From positions 62,001-126,000 of the forward strand of contig NZ_JAEDAL010000004.1 of NCBI RefSeq assembly GCF_016093295.1: 64,000 nucleotides of DNA. Direction: 5' to 3'. The notes under the pieces are model-generated. The model was not told the origin of the DNA and did not search any database. It worked only from the letters and a program-made list of their open reading frames with translations. This document shows, piece after piece, positions 1 to 9,240 of this stretch (the stretch's first letter is position 1; every line of letters begins with the position of its first letter). The stretch is from Inhella gelatinilytica (lineage in GTDB: Bacteria; Pseudomonadota; Gammaproteobacteria; Burkholderiales; Burkholderiaceae_C). The position numbers and the translations under genes were made by a program.

Positions 1-1217
1 CGCTTGATCAGGTCAGCGGCCAGCTTGTCGGTCTCTCGGCTGGCGGTGCCGTTGCCGATGGCGATCAGGTTCACGCCGTGCAGCGAGCACAGCTTGGCCA
101 GGGTGTGCAGGCTGCCCTCCCAGTCGCGGCGCGGTTCATGCGGGTAGACCGTGCTCGTGTCTAGCACCTTGCCGGTCTCACCCACCACCGCCACCTTTAC
201 GCCGGTGCGGATGCCTGGGTCCAGACCCATCACCACCTTGCGGCCGGCCGGGGCGGCCAGCAGCAGGTCGCGCAGGTTCTCGGCAAACACCTTGATGGCG
301 GTGGCTTCCGCGGCCTCACGCAGGCGGGTGAAGAGGTCGCGCTCCAGGCTCATGCTGAGCTTGACCTTCCAGGTCCAGGCCACGGTCTTGCGGATCAGCG
401 CATCGCCCGGCCGGTTCTGAGGGCTCCAGCCCAGGTGAGCGGCAATCCTCATCTCCGCCATCGTGGGCTTGCCGGGCAGCACCTCCTCGTTCAGCACCAG
501 CTTGGCATCCAGGTAACCCGCCGTGCGGCCGCGGAACACCGCCAGCGCACGGTGACTGGGTACGCGGGCGATGGGCTCGTCGTACGCAAAATAGTCGCGG
601 AACTTGGCAACCTCAGCGTCGTTCTCGTTAGCCGATTCGACACGCTGGCTTTGGAACAGGCCCTCGGTCCAGAGCCAGTCGCGCAGCTTGCCCACTAGGG
701 CGGCGTCCTCGGCCCAGGTTTCGCTCAGCAGATCGCGAACACCATCCAGAACGGCCGGTGCGTCGGCAAAACCGGCCTCGGCGTTGATGAAGCCGGCCGC
801 TTCGGCCATTGGGTCCAGGCTCGGGTCGGCAAACAGCTTGTCGGCCAAGGGGGCCAGGCCGGCCTCGCGGGCGATCTGGCCCTTGGTGCGACGCTTGGGT
901 TTGTAGGGCGCGTAGAGGTCTTCCAGCAGCTGCTTGGTGTCGGCGGCCTCTAGCTGAGCACGCAGCTCGCTCGTGAGCTTGCCCTGCTCCTCCACGCTCT
1001 TGAGGACGGCCGCCCGGCGGTCTTCCAGCTCGCGCAGGTAACTGAGGCGCGCCTCCAGTTCACGCAACTGAATGTCGTCCAGACCGTCCGTCGCTTCTTT
1101 ACGGTAGCGAGCGATAAAGGGCACGGTAGCCCCACCATCGAGCAGGTCCACGGCGGCCTGCACCTGCGCCGCACGAACCTTCAGTTCTGCGGCAATTTGA
1201 GCAACGATTCGATCCAC
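1..1217 (-). CDS. tex: Tex, S1-domain transcription accessory protein (N-terminal half; runs off the left edge)
   Basis: The reverse strand reads open for 405 codons to the window edge with no stop. The N-terminus carries the Tex signature: ATVPFIARYRKEATDGLDD, then LRELEARLSYLRELEDRR. The last visible residues (IGNGTASRETDKL) belong to the YqgF-like core domain. Tex is a cytoplasmic nucleic-acid-binding protein of about 780 residues, so the helix-hairpin-helix and S1 domains lie outside. No ATG is available. I chose the GTG at 1217 (reading MDRIVAQIAAEL); an in-frame TTG lies at 1223. There is no clear Shine-Dalgarno sequence, because a G+C hairpin ends nine bases before the GTG. Gene identity is very secure, the exact start is not. 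Confidence 0.95.
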   Translation of the reverse strand, partial: MDRIVAQIAAELKVRAAQVQAAVDLLDGGATVPFIARYRKEATDGLDDIQLRELEARLSYLRELEDRRAAVLKSVEEQGKLTSELRAQLEAADTKQLLEDLYAPYKPKRRTKGQIAREAGLAPLADKLFADPSLDPMAEAAGFINAEAGFADAPAVLDGVRDLLSETWAEDAALVGKLRDWLWTEGLFQSQRVESANENDAEVAKFRDYFAYDEPIARVPSHRALAVFRGRTAGYLDAKLVLNEEVLPGKPTMAEMRIAAHLGWSPQNRPGDALIRKTVAWTWKVKLSMSLERDLFTRLREAAEATAIKVFAENLRDLLLAAPAGRKVVMGLDPGIRTGVKVAVVGETGKVLDTSTVYPHEPRRDWEGSLHTLAKLCSLHGVNLIAIGNGTASRETDKLAADLIK

Positions 1218-1247
1218 AAACAACAAGGGCGCCCAAAACAGGCGCCC
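1218..1247 (-). terminator. Hairpin with weak T-tract between elaA-like gene and tex
   Basis: A perfect 7-bp stem (GGGCGCC, positions 1241-1247 pairing with 1227-1233) with a 7-base loop lies 27 bases after the stop of the acetyltransferase gene. On the minus strand it is followed by TTGTTGTTT, so it looks like an intrinsic terminator with an interrupted T-run. The following tex start codon is only nine bases beyond the stem, so the structure would also sit in the tex ribosome-binding region. Confidence 0.55.
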
Positions 1248-1274
1248 ATAGAAAACGCAAACAGCGCGATTCTC

Positions 1275-1733
1275 TCAGGCGCGGTGCATCTCCACATGGG
1301 GGATGCCGTCTTCAACGAACTCCGGCCCCACCTCAGCAAACCCATGGGCGGCGTAATAGCCCTTCAAGTGCGCCTGGGCAAACAGCACCATGGGCTGACC
1401 GGGCCACAAACGGGAACACGCCGCCACGGCATGCCGCATCAATTCATGCCCCAGCCCTTGCCCCCGAGCGGGCGCGGCCGTCACCACGCGGCCAATGCAG
1501 GCCGCACCGCTCACCTTGTCCCCCGGTGCGAACAGTCGGGCGTAAGCCACCAGCGTCTCGCCCTGCCAGCCGAGCAAGTGCTGGGCCTGGGGGTCGTGCC
1601 CGTCCACATCGGCGTAGAGGCAGTGCTGCTCCAAGATGAAGACCTCAGCGCGCAAGCGCAGCGCCGCGTACAAGGCGTGCACAGTCAGCTGCGCGAAGGG
1701 CTGGCAGGTCCAGTGAAGCGTGAGCGGGCTCAT
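1275..1733 (-). CDS. ElaA-like GNAT N-acetyltransferase
   Basis: This 152-residue protein resembles the ElaA subfamily of GNAT acetyltransferases: LRAEVFILEQHCLYADVDGHD near the N-terminus, and the acetyl-CoA-binding segment GRVVTAAPARGQGLGHELM (R/Q-x-x-G-x-G/A) in the middle. Members transfer an acetyl group from acetyl-CoA; the substrate of ElaA itself is not established. The ATG at 1733 overlaps the stop of the upstream fadB-like gene by one base (TGATG), which argues for translational coupling and against the slightly longer start at 1751. It is the last gene of the run that begins with lapG and is followed by a terminator-like hairpin. Confidence 0.85.
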   Translation of the reverse strand: MSPLTLHWTCQPFAQLTVHALYAALRLRAEVFILEQHCLYADVDGHDPQAQHLLGWQGETLVAYARLFAPGDKVSGAACIGRVVTAAPARGQGLGHELMRHAVAACSRLWPGQPMVLFAQAHLKGYYAAHGFAEVGPEFVEDGIPHVEMHRA

Positions 1734-3784
1734 CAATGAACAGGGGCCCAAAACGCCGCATCGTCATGGGCGACCGCAGCAAAAGCCCCTCGCAGCGCCG
1801 CCACAGCGCCCTCACCCCGGCGCGCCAGCTCAAACATGGGGCCGCCCTTCCAGCGAGGAAAGCCATAGCCCAGCACATAAACAAGATCAATGTCCGAGGC
1901 CCGCAGCGCCACGCCCTCGGCCAAGAGGCGCTCGCCCTCAATTCCCAGCGCCAACAGCAAGCGGTCGACGATTTCCTCGGCCCCCACGGTTCGGGCAGGC
2001 CGCCCCATCTGCTCGCGGTGCGCCGCAATCAGCGCCGCCACCGCCTTACTAGGACGGGCCTCGCGCCCGTCGTAGTCGTACCAGCCACCCCCTGCTTTTT
2101 GACCAAACCGCCCCAACTCACACAGCCGGTCCGCCAGCGGCTGCGCCCGGCGCAGCTTGCCGTCTTTGGCGCGCTGCTGTCGCACGCGCCAACTCACGTC
2201 GTTGCCAGCCATGTCGATCATGCGGAACGGGCCCATCGCCAGCCCCCACGCTTCAATGGCTTGGTCCACCTGCTGGGGCGTGCAGCCCTCATCCAGCAAG
2301 AAGAGGGCTTGCTCGAGATAGCGATCCACCATGCGGTTGCCGATGAACCCGTCGGCGTTGCCGGCCACCACGCAGGTCTTGCCGATTTGCTTGCCAAAGG
2401 CCAACGCACTGGCCAGGGCCGTGGGGGAGGTGGCCGCGCCCCGCACCACCTCCAAGAGCTTCATGACCGCCGCTGGGCTGAAGAAATGCAGGCCCAGCAC
2501 TTGGTCCGGACGCTGCGTGACTTGGGCCAACGCATCCATATCCAGGGTAGAGGTGTTGCTGGCCAGCAGGGCCTCGGGCTTGGCGATGGCATCCATCTCA
2601 CGGAACACGGCTTGTTTCAGCGCCATGTCTTCGTAGACCGCCTCGATCAGCAAATCCGCCTGGGCCAAGTCCCCAAGTCGCTCGGTCACGGTCATCAATT
2701 GGCGTGCCGTTTGGGCCTTGTCCGCCGACAGGCGCCCCTTTTCGACCTGGGCCACCCAGTGGCGATCCAACTGGGACAGCGCCCGCGCTCGGGCAGCAGC
2801 ATCGGGTTCCACAAGTTGCACCGGCAAACCCGCCTGCGCGCACGCCAAGGCAATGCCCTGGCCCATGGTGCCGGCCCCCACCACGCCGACCGATTGAATG
2901 CGCGCGCGGGGCGTGTCCGCCTCCACGCCCGGCACCTTGCCCGCCGCCCGCTCGGCGAAAAACACATGGCGCAGCGCGGCGCTTTCCGGGGAATGCAGAA
3001 GGCCCTCAAACCCCGCGCGCTCCGCCCGAATACCGTCCTCAAACGGCAACGACGCCGCACCCCGTACCGCTTGCACACAGGCCAAGGGGGCGGGGTAAGG
3101 CAAGCCCTCCGATGCGGCCAGCGCCTGCGCCTCCGCTTCGGCGTCCGGTGCCACCGTTTGGTCGCGCAAACGCGGCAGGGGTCGGAGGGCCTGGATGCGC
3201 TGAGCCAAGGCCACGGCGGCTGCAAGCACCGCGCCATCGCCCGCTTCCGCCACCACGTCATCGAACAGTCGCTGCGCCGGCAGGGCCGCCAACTCCTGCG
3301 CCCGCACCAAACGCCCCTGCGGAATCAGCTTCAGCGCCGTAGCCAGCCCCACTGCCCGGGGGAAACGCTGCGTACCGCCAGCCCCCGGCAACAACCCCAA
3401 ATTAACCTCCGGCAGCCCAATCTGGGCTTTGGCCTGAACCACCCGGTAATGGCAGGCCAAGGCCAGCTCCAGACCGCCGCCCAGCGCCAGTCCTTCAATC
3501 GCCGCGACCACGGGTTTGCTCATCTCGTCCAGGCGGGCACACAGGCTGGGCAAATTCGGCTGCGCCAGGGCTTGGGGTTGCCCGAATTCGCGAATGTCCG
3601 CACCGCCCGAAAAGGCCTTGGCCCCGCCATGGATCACCACGGCCAAGACGTCCGGGGCGGCCTCCGCCCCGTCCAGCGCATGCATTAACGCCGTGCGAAG
3701 CGCGAACGACAGCCCATTGACCGGCGGGTTGGACACATGCAGCAGCAGCACGCTGCCCTGGCGCGAGGTTTGCAACAAGCTCAT
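1733..3784 (-). CDS. FadB-like bifunctional enoyl-CoA hydratase / 3-hydroxyacyl-CoA dehydrogenase
   Basis: A 683-residue two-domain enzyme of beta-oxidation. The N-terminal crotonase half has the oxyanion segment [11 protein letters not shown] and both catalytic glutamates, in [16 protein letters not shown] and [18 protein letters not shown]. The second half has the NAD motif [13 protein letters not shown], the catalytic histidine segment [17 protein letters not shown] and the dehydrogenase C-terminal fold ([19 protein letters not shown]). All key residues are present, so it should hydrate enoyl-CoA and oxidise 3-hydroxyacyl-CoA. The ATG at 3784 is five bases after the stop of the acyl-CoA-synthetase-like gene; an in-frame TTG at 3793 would overlap that stop. 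The gene is co-transcribed with its neighbours by spacing. No thiolase gene is adjacent. Confidence 0.93.
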   Translation of the reverse strand: MSLLQTSRQGSVLLLHVSNPPVNGLSFALRTALMHALDGAEAAPDVLAVVIHGGAKAFSGGADIREFGQPQALAQPNLPSLCARLDEMSKPVVAAIEGLALGGGLELALACHYRVVQAKAQIGLPEVNLGLLPGAGGTQRFPRAVGLATALKLIPQGRLVRAQELAALPAQRLFDDVVAEAGDGAVLAAAVALAQRIQALRPLPRLRDQTVAPDAEAEAQALAASEGLPYPAPLACVQAVRGAASLPFEDGIRAERAGFEGLLHSPESAALRHVFFAERAAGKVPGVEADTPRARIQSVGVVGAGTMGQGIALACAQAGLPVQLVEPDAAARARALSQLDRHWVAQVEKGRLSADKAQTARQLMTVTERLGDLAQADLLIEAVYEDMALKQAVFREMDAIAKPEALLASNTSTLDMDALAQVTQRPDQVLGLHFFSPAAVMKLLEVVRGAATSPTALASALAFGKQIGKTCVVAGNADGFIGNRMVDRYLEQALFLLDEGCTPQQVDQAIEAWGLAMGPFRMIDMAGNDVSWRVRQQRAKDGKLRRAQPLADRLCELGRFGQKAGGGWYDYDGREARPSKAVAALIAAHREQMGRPARTVGAEEIVDRLLLALGIEGERLLAEGVALRASDIDLVYVLGYGFPRWKGGPMFELARRGEGAVAALRGAFAAVAHDDAAFWAPVH

Positions 3785-3789
3785 GCAGT

Positions 3790-5394
3790 TCAATCCAAAA
3801 GGGTGTCCACCAGCGCACGCAGTTCGCGCTTGTCCACATCACCATTGCCCAACCGTGGCAACTCCGGAAAGACCAACGCCCCCATCGGACGCTGCCAATC
3901 GGCCACACGCCCTTCGTACAGCGCCAGAAGAGCATCCGTTTCCAAGCTGTTGCCGGGGTGGAGCACCACCACCACCAGGGGCCGTTCGCCCTGCAAAGGA
4001 TCGGGCCGGGCGATGGCAGCCGCCTCCGCCACATCGGGGTGCGACAGCGCAATGCGCTCCAACTGCGCCGCGCTGATCCATTCGCCGCCGCACCGAATCA
4101 GGTCCTTGCGCCGGTCCGTGATGGTGACCCAGCCCTCGGGATTGATGCGGGCGATATCGCCCGTGGGGAACCAGCCAGGATCGCCATCGACTGACACCAG
4201 AGGCGAATCCTTTTCTCCGAGGTAGGCATCCAAGGTCCACGGACCGCGGGCGACTAGCAGGCCTTCGGAGCGCCCGTCGCGTGGCAGCGAACGCCCTCCA
4301 TCGTCGATCAGCGCTAGCTCCACCCCGAACCCCGGTCGCCCTTGCGGCAAGCGGCCATCCTCCCCGGCCACCAACCCCGCCCCTCGCGCGACCAAGGCCG
4401 GTGGCGCGATCTCGCTCATGCCCCAGGTGTGCATGATGTCTAGGCCGGGCCACTGCTGCATACGGGTCAACAACTCCGGAGGAAAGGCCGCGCTTCCCAC
4501 CACCGCGCGCCGCAGCTGGGGCATGGCCAGCCCGGTGGCCTGCATGTGATCCAAGACCTCTTGCCACACCGTCGGCGGGCCGGCCGCCAAGGTGACGCCC
4601 TGGCTCGCCATGCCTTCGGCCAATGCCGCGGCCCCCAGCCCGGGCGGAACCAGGACCAATCGCGCCCCCACCGTGGCCGCACACAAGCACAGGGCCCACC
4701 CGCCGCTGTGGGCCACGGGCAGCAAGGGCATTACCGCGTCGTTGCACGACATGCCGTAGGCGTCAGGCAAGGCGGCTGCCAACGCCTGCAACACGGCGGC
4801 ACGATGGCTGGTGGGCACCCCGCGCGGCCAACCGCTGCTCGCCGCTGTGAACGCAATCAAGGCCGTATCGGTCTCATCGGGTTGAGGCCACTGCCAATCG
4901 GGGTCGTCAATGCCGAGCAGGGAATCGGCATCCGTCGGCTCGATCATCAAGAGCCCTGGCTCCGGCAACTCATCCGGCCCCCCAAGCTGAATGTAGTGCT
5001 TCACGGTGCCCATCTGGAGCTGCATCGCTTCCACGAGCGGCGCCAGCGCTGAATCGAACACCAAGGCTTGCGCCTGCGCTTGATTTACGGCCCAAATCAG
5101 CTGCTCAGGAAATTGGCGGGGGTTGAGCGTTAGCGCTTGACGCCCCGCACACGCCGTTCCCAGCACGGCCTCCAGCAGGCCCTGAGCATTCCAGCCCAAC
5201 AAGGCCACCGGCGCCCCACGCGGTACATCCAGCCGTTCGAGCGCCTGCCCCCACTGGCGGGCGCGGCGCTCCATTTGCATCCAAGAACTGCGGTACACGC
5301 GTCCTCCACCGTCCAAGGTGGTGACCGGTGTGCGGCCGTGCTCGCGCGCCGCTTGGCGCAGGAGCGTCGAAAGGTGCAAGGGAACGCGCATCAT
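3790..5394 (-). CDS. AMP-dependent acyl-CoA synthetase-like protein with altered active site
   Basis: This 534-residue protein has the ANL (acyl-CoA synthetase/NRPS adenylation/luciferase) fold: TWGMSE at 323-328 (motif A5), GWFPTGD at 407-413 (A7), and ITDRRKDLIRCGGEWIS at about 425-441 (A8). Two conserved sites are degenerate. The phosphate-binding loop, normally TSGTTGxPKG, reads TAASSGWPRG at 183-192. In the C-terminal A10 motif PxxxxGK the catalytic lysine is replaced by Asp519 (LPRLGNGDVDKRELR). In well-studied members that lysine is required for the adenylation half-reaction. The protein may therefore be inactive, do only thioesterification, or bind acyl-adenylates. ATG codons at 5394 and 5391 are both possible starts. 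The next gene, fadB-like, follows after five bases. Confidence 0.85.
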   Translation of the reverse strand: MMRVPLHLSTLLRQAAREHGRTPVTTLDGGGRVYRSSWMQMERRARQWGQALERLDVPRGAPVALLGWNAQGLLEAVLGTACAGRQALTLNPRQFPEQLIWAVNQAQAQALVFDSALAPLVEAMQLQMGTVKHYIQLGGPDELPEPGLLMIEPTDADSLLGIDDPDWQWPQPDETDTALIAFTAASSGWPRGVPTSHRAAVLQALAAALPDAYGMSCNDAVMPLLPVAHSGGWALCLCAATVGARLVLVPPGLGAAALAEGMASQGVTLAAGPPTVWQEVLDHMQATGLAMPQLRRAVVGSAAFPPELLTRMQQWPGLDIMHTWGMSEIAPPALVARGAGLVAGEDGRLPQGRPGFGVELALIDDGGRSLPRDGRSEGLLVARGPWTLDAYLGEKDSPLVSVDGDPGWFPTGDIARINPEGWVTITDRRKDLIRCGGEWISAAQLERIALSHPDVAEAAAIARPDPLQGERPLVVVVLHPGNSLETDALLALYEGRVADWQRPMGALVFPELPRLGNGDVDKRELRALVDTLLD

Positions 5395-5491
5395 GGGGGC
5401 CTGATCTTAGGGGCCCCCATGGCACTGCAACACCCTCGCGCCTCCGGGTTGACCCGCGGGCCCCTCGGGGTTTGCGTTGCGCGGTAATACC

Positions 5492-6595
5492 TCAATCGCC
5501 CATCACGGGGTAGTCCGTGTAGCCCGCTGCCCCCCCGCCGTAGAACGTGCCGCTGTCCGGGGTGGCCCATAGCCTGTCGTGCCGGATGCGGGCTGGCAAG
5601 TCGGGGTTGGCAATGAAGGCGCGTCCGAAGGCGACGGCGTCGATCCATCCGCGCTCCAGACGCACGACCGCATCCTCAACGGTGTAGGCCCCGGAGCCCA
5701 CGATGACGCCGGGGTAGCGCGCACGCAAACCCTCCCGAAAGGCCTCGGGCAGCTCCGCCCCGCCCACCCAATCGGGCTCAGACACGTGCAAGTAAGCCAA
5801 GTGGCGTTGGGCCAGCTGCTCTACCAGATAAAACGCATTGCCCTGCGGATCGTCATCGGTGAGGTCCGGCATCGGGGGAAAGGGAAAGATCCGAATGCCC
5901 ACATGGCCTGACGACCACTCGGCGCAGCAAGCATCAACGGCCTCCAGGCACAAGCGGGCTCGGTTTTCGATCACCCCACCGTAGTCATCGGTGCGTTGAT
6001 TGCTGCCGCTACACAGGAACTGCTGCAGCAAATAGCCATGCGCCGCGTGGATCTCCACCCCATCAAAGCCCGCTTGCCGCGCCCGGCGAGTCGCCATGGC
6101 ATAGGCATCCACAATGCCCGGCAACTCCACCCGCTCCAAAGCCCGCGGCACGCTGCAAGCAGCACGCACCGGTCGGCCCTCGGCATCGCGGAGCGACGTA
6201 CGCCCTTGACTGGGGAGCGCCGAGGGGGCCACAGGGGCCAGCCCGCCCGGCTGAACCTCACAGTGCGACACGCGCCCGACGTGCCACAACTGCAACACGA
6301 TGCGCCCCCCGGCCGCGTGAACCGCCTCGGTCACGCCCTGCCACGCCTTGACTTGCTCAGGGGAAAAAATGCCGGGCGCGCCGGCATACCCTTTCGCCTG
6401 CGGGCTGATGTGGGCGGCTTCGCTCACGATCAAGCCCGCGCTGGCGCGCTGACGGTAATAGGTGGAGGCCAGGGGGCCCGGCACGTCACCCGGCTCAATC
6501 GACCGCAAGCGCGTAAGCGGCGCCATCCAGATGCGATTTGCCAGCTGCATCGCCCCCGCAGTCAGGGGCTGCAAGAGCGCGTCGGCGCCCCTCAT
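5492..6595 (-). CDS. Old Yellow Enzyme family NADH:flavin oxidoreductase (NemA-like)
   Basis: A 367-residue FMN-dependent TIM-barrel ene-reductase of the NemA/OYE family. Seen: PLTRLRS near the N-terminus, the substrate-binding pair in EIHAAHGYLLQQF (His-x-x-His), the SNQRTDDYGG segment, and the phosphate-binding C-terminal GWIDAVAFGRAFIANPDLP. Such enzymes reduce activated C=C bonds such as N-ethylmaleimide, or nitro compounds, using NAD(P)H in the cytoplasm. The ATG at 6595 overlaps the lapD stop in an ATGA arrangement, so I prefer it to the start at 6616. A 97-base gap separates it from the next gene. Linkage to an ene-reductase is unusual for lapD; the physiological substrate is unknown. 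Confidence 0.92.
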   Translation of the reverse strand: MRGADALLQPLTAGAMQLANRIWMAPLTRLRSIEPGDVPGPLASTYYRQRASAGLIVSEAAHISPQAKGYAGAPGIFSPEQVKAWQGVTEAVHAAGGRIVLQLWHVGRVSHCEVQPGGLAPVAPSALPSQGRTSLRDAEGRPVRAACSVPRALERVELPGIVDAYAMATRRARQAGFDGVEIHAAHGYLLQQFLCSGSNQRTDDYGGVIENRARLCLEAVDACCAEWSSGHVGIRIFPFPPMPDLTDDDPQGNAFYLVEQLAQRHLAYLHVSEPDWVGGAELPEAFREGLRARYPGVIVGSGAYTVEDAVVRLERGWIDAVAFGRAFIANPDLPARIRHDRLWATPDSGTFYGGGAAGYTDYPVMGD

Positions 6596-8559
6596 GCCCG
6601 CGCTCCCGTCGCCCACGGTCCGGTCAATCCATTCAAGCCGCAGTCGATGAGGGTCTTGGCATCCCGCGCGTCATCCACGCCCTCGCCCATCACCTGCAGC
6701 GCCTGACCTTGCAGGAACAGCACCAGACTGCGCACAAAGCCGGCGCGGCTGGCATCCTCATGAACGCCCAGCAGCACCGAGCGATCCAGCTTGATGTAGT
6801 CCAAGCCCAGTTCGTAGAGACGCTCCATTTGCTGAACCTGGGCCCCCGCGTGCTCCAAGCCCACCGACACCCCCAAGGGATGAACCGCGCGAGACAACTC
6901 GCGCAGCAAGTCCGCCGTCTTGGCGTGCGCGGCATGGACATCAAACTCCAAGGCGATTTGCCGTGCGGCGCCGGGTTGGCTGCGAAGCAGGGCCCGCAGG
7001 CGCGGGAGGAAGTCATGCGCCAGCAGCGAAGCCGGTGCGATATTGAGCGCGCGCATCTGACCATCCCCTTGGGTCAACTGCAGGGCCAGGCCCACAGCGG
7101 CCAGGTCGATATCCGCCGTCAACTGCGTGCGCAGAGCCAAAGGCAGCCAGGTTTGCGCATTCACAAAGTCGGGCGGCGCGTCGCCCCCACCCACGGCCAG
7201 TCCCAAGTGCAACGGGCACTCCCAGTGCAACAAATGCCCTTCGCGGTCCAACACCGGGTATTGCAACAACCGCGTATGCCCCTGGGCCAGGGCCGCCTCA
7301 ATTTGAGCCCGCCATGCCCGCTCGCCGCTCGGTAGCGCGCGGTCGTCGGCGGCACTGTCCGCGACCCGCAGGGCCATGCCCAGGGTCTGGCCAACCGCCC
7401 GCCCTTCCGCTTGGGCCAACACCTCGTCGGCCTGCGAGAACCAATAGGACAGGGGCTGCTCCCGCGCCAACTCCACGCCACCCAAGGCCAAGCGAATGGC
7501 GCCCTGCCCCCCTTGCCCGGCCGCTTGTTGGAGGGCGAGACGCAAGGCTTCGGCCAGTGCCTCGGCGCTGTCCTGCAGCACATCGGGTGCAGGCAGCCAC
7601 AGCGCCAAATCCGCACCGTTCAATCGGCCCGCCAAGCTCCCCGGCACCCGCTGGCAGTACTGGCTCAAGGCCTGCCCCACCAAGGCCAGAACCTGGTCTG
7701 TGGCTTCCCGGCCCAGCAGGCGGTTCACACCCGCCAGATCCTCCAGACGCAGCAGCATGAAGGCCCCTCGCGGGGGCAGGTCATCTCGGGCCATGGCCGA
7801 GGCCAACTCCGCCAGGAAATGCTTACGCAGCGACAGGCCGGTGAGCGCATCGCAGTGGGCCTGCTGCCTCAGCAAACCCAGTTGCTCGGTCTGCGCTTCA
7901 AACATGCGCTGAATGCGACCGACCGTGGCGTTGAGCGCCTCGGTCAGCGATCGCAGTTCCGGAACTTTGGCCGGCGGCACGGTCAAAAACTGCCCTTCAG
8001 CCATGGCGTCGGCCTGGGCCACCAAGGCATCGAGCGGCCGACGAATCCGCCCCAAAACCCACTGGGCAAGCAGCAGCGCCACCACCGTGAGGGCTGAGGA
8101 CCACAGGGCTGCCTGAACCAGTGCAGCCCACAGCGTGTCATAGGCGTAGCTGAGATGGGTTTTGATTTCCACCTGACCGATGGCTTGCCAGCCATTCGAA
8201 AGCTGGGCCACACCAGGTTCCACCGACAAAGGCAGGGCCTGCTGCAGCCACTGAGGGGCCTGACTCGGCTTGGCCTGCGCTTCGCGGGTGAACCCGACCT
8301 TGCCGTCTGACTGGATCCAGCGCAGCGCTTGGTAGTGGCCCGTATCGAACTGCGCACTCATCAGCAACTCGATCAAGGCCACGTCACCGCCCTGCTGGGA
8401 CACCGCCAAGGCCAAGGCCTGGGCGTTGTCCGCATTTTTGATGCGAGCCTGGTCCTGCAAGACGGTTCGCAAGGACCCCGCCGACACCCCCAAAGCCCCG
8501 GTCAAACCCACCAACAATGACACCGCGATCAGCAGACTGATCTGGCGAATTAAGGACAT
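6592..8559 (-). CDS. lapD: LapD-like cyclic-di-GMP receptor (degenerate GGDEF-EAL, inner membrane)
   Basis: The 655-residue protein has the LapD order. A membrane helix lies at about 7-27, a periplasmic LapD/MoxY-type domain at about 28-150, a second helix at about 155-175, then a HAMP linker, GGDEF-like and EAL-like domains. The GGDEF signature is degraded (RLNGADLALW), and the EAL signature is replaced by WECPL, so it should bind rather than make or degrade cyclic-di-GMP. In Pseudomonas, LapD loaded with cyclic-di-GMP sequesters the periplasmic protease LapG and keeps a giant adhesin on the surface. The lapG gene lies immediately upstream with a 9-base gap, which strongly supports the call. 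Its stop overlaps the start of the OYE gene. Confidence 0.92.
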   Translation of the reverse strand: MSLIRQISLLIAVSLLVGLTGALGVSAGSLRTVLQDQARIKNADNAQALALAVSQQGGDVALIELLMSAQFDTGHYQALRWIQSDGKVGFTREAQAKPSQAPQWLQQALPLSVEPGVAQLSNGWQAIGQVEIKTHLSYAYDTLWAALVQAALWSSALTVVALLLAQWVLGRIRRPLDALVAQADAMAEGQFLTVPPAKVPELRSLTEALNATVGRIQRMFEAQTEQLGLLRQQAHCDALTGLSLRKHFLAELASAMARDDLPPRGAFMLLRLEDLAGVNRLLGREATDQVLALVGQALSQYCQRVPGSLAGRLNGADLALWLPAPDVLQDSAEALAEALRLALQQAAGQGGQGAIRLALGGVELAREQPLSYWFSQADEVLAQAEGRAVGQTLGMALRVADSAADDRALPSGERAWRAQIEAALAQGHTRLLQYPVLDREGHLLHWECPLHLGLAVGGGDAPPDFVNAQTWLPLALRTQLTADIDLAAVGLALQLTQGDGQMRALNIAPASLLAHDFLPRLRALLRSQPGAARQIALEFDVHAAHAKTADLLRELSRAVHPLGVSVGLEHAGAQVQQMERLYELGLDYIKLDRSVLLGVHEDASRAGFVRSLVLFLQGQALQVMGEGVDDARDAKTLIDCGLNGLTGPWATGARA

Positions 8560-8568
8560 CGCCGTCTC

Positions 8569-9201
8569 CTAAAAACCTTGTTCTCTCGCTCGCGCGAGCG
8601 CATCCCGCCACACTGACAGGCGGGCCAGCGGATTGCCCGCCGTCGTCGCCCCCACGCCCTGCCACAGCCCCTCGGCGTTAAAACTAAAAACCGGCGCCAA
8701 GTCGGGCCGATCACTGGCCTTCTTGAGCACGGGATCGAGGTTGTCCAAAATCCAGGGCTCAGACTGGGGCGTGGGGTACCACGCCAACACCATGTGGGCC
8801 TGCGGTCGCCCGTCCAACTGGGCCCGCACATACACCATCCGCAAACTGCTTTCCGGCACGCCCTCCGCCAGCAACATGAAGTACTTGGCCATGGCCAAGT
8901 CCTCACAGTCGCCTCGCCCCTTGTCCAGGGTTTCCAGCGGGCTGGCCCAATAGTCGACCATCCCCCACACCGTCTGATCGTCCGTCCACTCCAAGCGCCC
9001 ATTGACAAAGTCGTTGACAGAGCGCACCTTCTGAGCGGGATCAAGCGAACCGGAGCGTTCGATGGATTCGACAAGGGCCTGGGCCAGCCGCTGCGTACTC
9101 TGTGACAGCTTGGCCGCCGCCGCCAGAAACCGCGCACGCTCCCAGGCCAACCCCGACAGGGTCAGCAGGATGCACAGCAAGAAAATGGGCAGGCGACGCA
9201 T
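8569..9201 (-). CDS. lapG: LapG-like periplasmic cysteine protease (transglutaminase-like)
   Basis: A 210-residue protein with an N-terminal hydrophobic export or anchor segment (residues 4-20) and the bacterial transglutaminase-like cysteine protease fold. The catalytic triad is visible: Cys99 in KGRGDCEDLAMAKYF, His136 in QAHMVLAWY, Asp153 in WILDNLDP. The Cys-to-His and His-to-Asp spacings (37 and 17) match those I remember for Pseudomonas LapG. LapG cleaves the N-terminal region of LapA-type adhesins when cyclic-di-GMP is low. The adhesin gene is not in this window. I took the ATG at 9201; a GTG at 9213 would add four residues. It is divergent from an HDOD gene. Confidence 0.92.
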   Translation of the reverse strand: MRRLPIFLLCILLTLSGLAWERARFLAAAAKLSQSTQRLAQALVESIERSGSLDPAQKVRSVNDFVNGRLEWTDDQTVWGMVDYWASPLETLDKGRGDCEDLAMAKYFMLLAEGVPESSLRMVYVRAQLDGRPQAHMVLAWYPTPQSEPWILDNLDPVLKKASDRPDLAPVFSFNAEGLWQGVGATTAGNPLARLSVWRDALARAREQGF

Positions 9202-9240
9202 GGCAGATTGCACGCCACTGTAGAGCTTTCGACCGCTCGC

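Noticed and set aside
1736-3688. Plus-strand open frame of 650 codons
   Set aside because: Antisense to the fadB-like gene, whose own strand has intact catalytic motifs. Composition is typical of a shadow frame.
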